Shown here: positions 4,262 to 5,021 of the stretch, one piece after another
Layout of the letters: every line of letters starts with the position of its first letter
Numbering within the stretch: position 1 is the stretch's first letter
Assembly: GCA_019244985.1 (NCBI GenBank)
Contig: JAFASB010000065.1
Span: 1-5,021 of the forward strand
Direction of reading: 5' to 3'
Length of the DNA stretch: 5,021 nt
DNA from: Acidimicrobiia bacterium
GTDB taxonomy: Bacteria > Actinomycetota > Acidimicrobiia > Acidimicrobiales > AC-14
Position numbers and translations under genes: made by a program
Notes under the pieces: generated by a model
The model's input: only the letters and a program-made list of their open reading frames with translations
Told to the model about the DNA's origin: nothing
The model's database searches: none

Positions 4262-5021
4262 CAGCGCAGTTGTTCGACCTTGGCGTGCGGTTGCGGGCGG
4301 CGGCCACCGGCAGACCACAGCCGCGCGTGGCGCGGCCGTTGTGGGCTCCGCGGGGCGCGCTGGTCGCCGCCCACTGTGCCCGCGCCGACGACGGGTCAAT
4401 CACAGTGAGTGTGGCCCGCCCGGGGGGAGCGACTGCCACGTCCCTGGCGCCAACAGGTCTGCTCCCATTGGCGCACGACGACGAGTCCTCCCGTGGCGCC
4501 TTTGAGTGCCTTGTTGTCGCGGACCGCCTTCAGTTGGCGCTTCTCATGGAGGCCGCGAAGGCCACGCCGCCTGGCGTCAAGGCCGACCGCGCCGCCGCCA
4601 CAGTGGCCTGGTGGGTGGCCCGCGCCGACCATCCCGGCACCGGCGCTGTTCTCATCGCTACTGAGGCGGCGCGGCAGCGCTTGGTGTTGGCCGACCCCGA
4701 TGCCGAAGGCAGTGTGGGCGCCTGGCTGCGTGCGCTTGGGCGCCCCGTTCCGGCCGATCACGTCGAGGCCCCCCTCGCGTTGGTCGATGCCGTCGCAGAC
4801 GGGGCCAAGGGTGTCGAGGGAGTCGACGATCAGCGCGAGTGGCGTCGGTTCTGCACCGGCTATGACGCCGGCTACAACTGGCGCGGTCCGGACACGGCGG
4901 TGGCGGCGGCGGTGGGCCTTCGCGCCCGCGAGGACGCGTCGGAACTGTTCGCACGGGCGCTGCTCGATGACCCGGCGTGGGCACAGCGGGAGCGCTTCGC
5001 CGGGCGCGTGGTGGTGGGAAC
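4258..5021 (+). CDS. Hypothetical protein, N-terminal 254 residues (runs off the window)
   Basis: A long open frame begins at GTG 4258, overlaps the preceding stop as GTGA, and continues to the right edge without a stop. I do not recognise the family. The N-terminus (VTAQLFDLGVRLRAAATGRP) leads into a segment rich in short strands (residues about 20-75). A helical segment with LQLALLMEAAKATPPGVKADRAAA follows. Later stretches include the aromatic REWRRFCTGYDAGYNW and, near the edge, ELFARALLDDPAWAQRERFAG and VVVG. No P-loop, catalytic triad, HTH, signal peptide or membrane span is visible. Third positions are strongly G/C. Coupling to the small gene suggests that the two products act together. 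Its relation to the VWA peptidase module on the left is unknown. The C-terminal part may carry the recognisable domain. Confidence 0.8.
   Translation, partial: MTAQLFDLGVRLRAAATGRPQPRVARPLWAPRGALVAAHCARADDGSITVSVARPGGATATSLAPTGLLPLAHDDESSRGAFECLVVADRLQLALLMEAAKATPPGVKADRAAATVAWWVARADHPGTGAVLIATEAARQRLVLADPDAEGSVGAWLRALGRPVPADHVEAPLALVDAVADGAKGVEGVDDQREWRRFCTGYDAGYNWRGPDTAVAAAVGLRAREDASELFARALLDDPAWAQRERFAGRVVVG

Overview
The window looks like an accessory or genomic-island stretch of a high-G+C actinomycete. The sequence is G+C-rich with strongly G/C-biased third codon positions, genes often start at GTG or TTG, and neighbours overlap as GTGA. The genus cannot be fixed from the sequence. Every well-supported gene lies on the plus strand.

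Layout. (1) Positions 2-55 are the tail of an unseen upstream gene. It is coupled by a GTGA overlap to a 438-aa protein (52-1368) with an N-terminal HExxH metallopeptidase-like domain and a C-terminal von Willebrand A-type (MIDAS) domain, the DUF2201/VWA architecture usually partnered by a MoxR-like AAA ATPase. (2) Positions 1417-1563 hold a short non-autonomous IS200/IS605-type element. It has a left-end-like repeat, no transposase or tnpB, and a textbook right end: GAAT, an 8-bp hairpin, then TCAA. (3) Immediately after it comes an unrecognised 201-aa gene (1579-2184), whose ribosome binding site touches the element's right end. (4) Positions 2185-2380 are noncoding on the plus strand, with a possible operator and a possible minus-strand coding remnant. 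(5) Two tandem genes (2381-3037 and 3041-3625) each encode two fused HxlR-type winged-helix domains. They lie in the same frame, separated by one TAG and one sense codon. (6) Positions 3610-3977 hold a decayed calcineurin-like phosphoesterase with no normal start codon and no C-terminal half. It ends where a second copy of the left-end repeat begins (3978-4031). (7) That repeat leads straight into a two-gene operon of unknown function: an 82-aa protein (4013-4261) and a larger protein that runs off the window (4258 to past 5021). The two are coupled by GTGA with a perfect AGGAGG.

Reading: the region has been reshaped by an IS605-like element family, one copy being a miniature element and the other a left end at a gene-fusion or truncation boundary. 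It lies between an ATPase/VWA-peptidase module and an unknown operon. The most unusual points are the tnpB-less element that keeps an omegaRNA-like 3' end pointing at the next gene's start, the near-continuous four-winged-helix reading frame, and the two uncharacterised coupled genes at the right edge.
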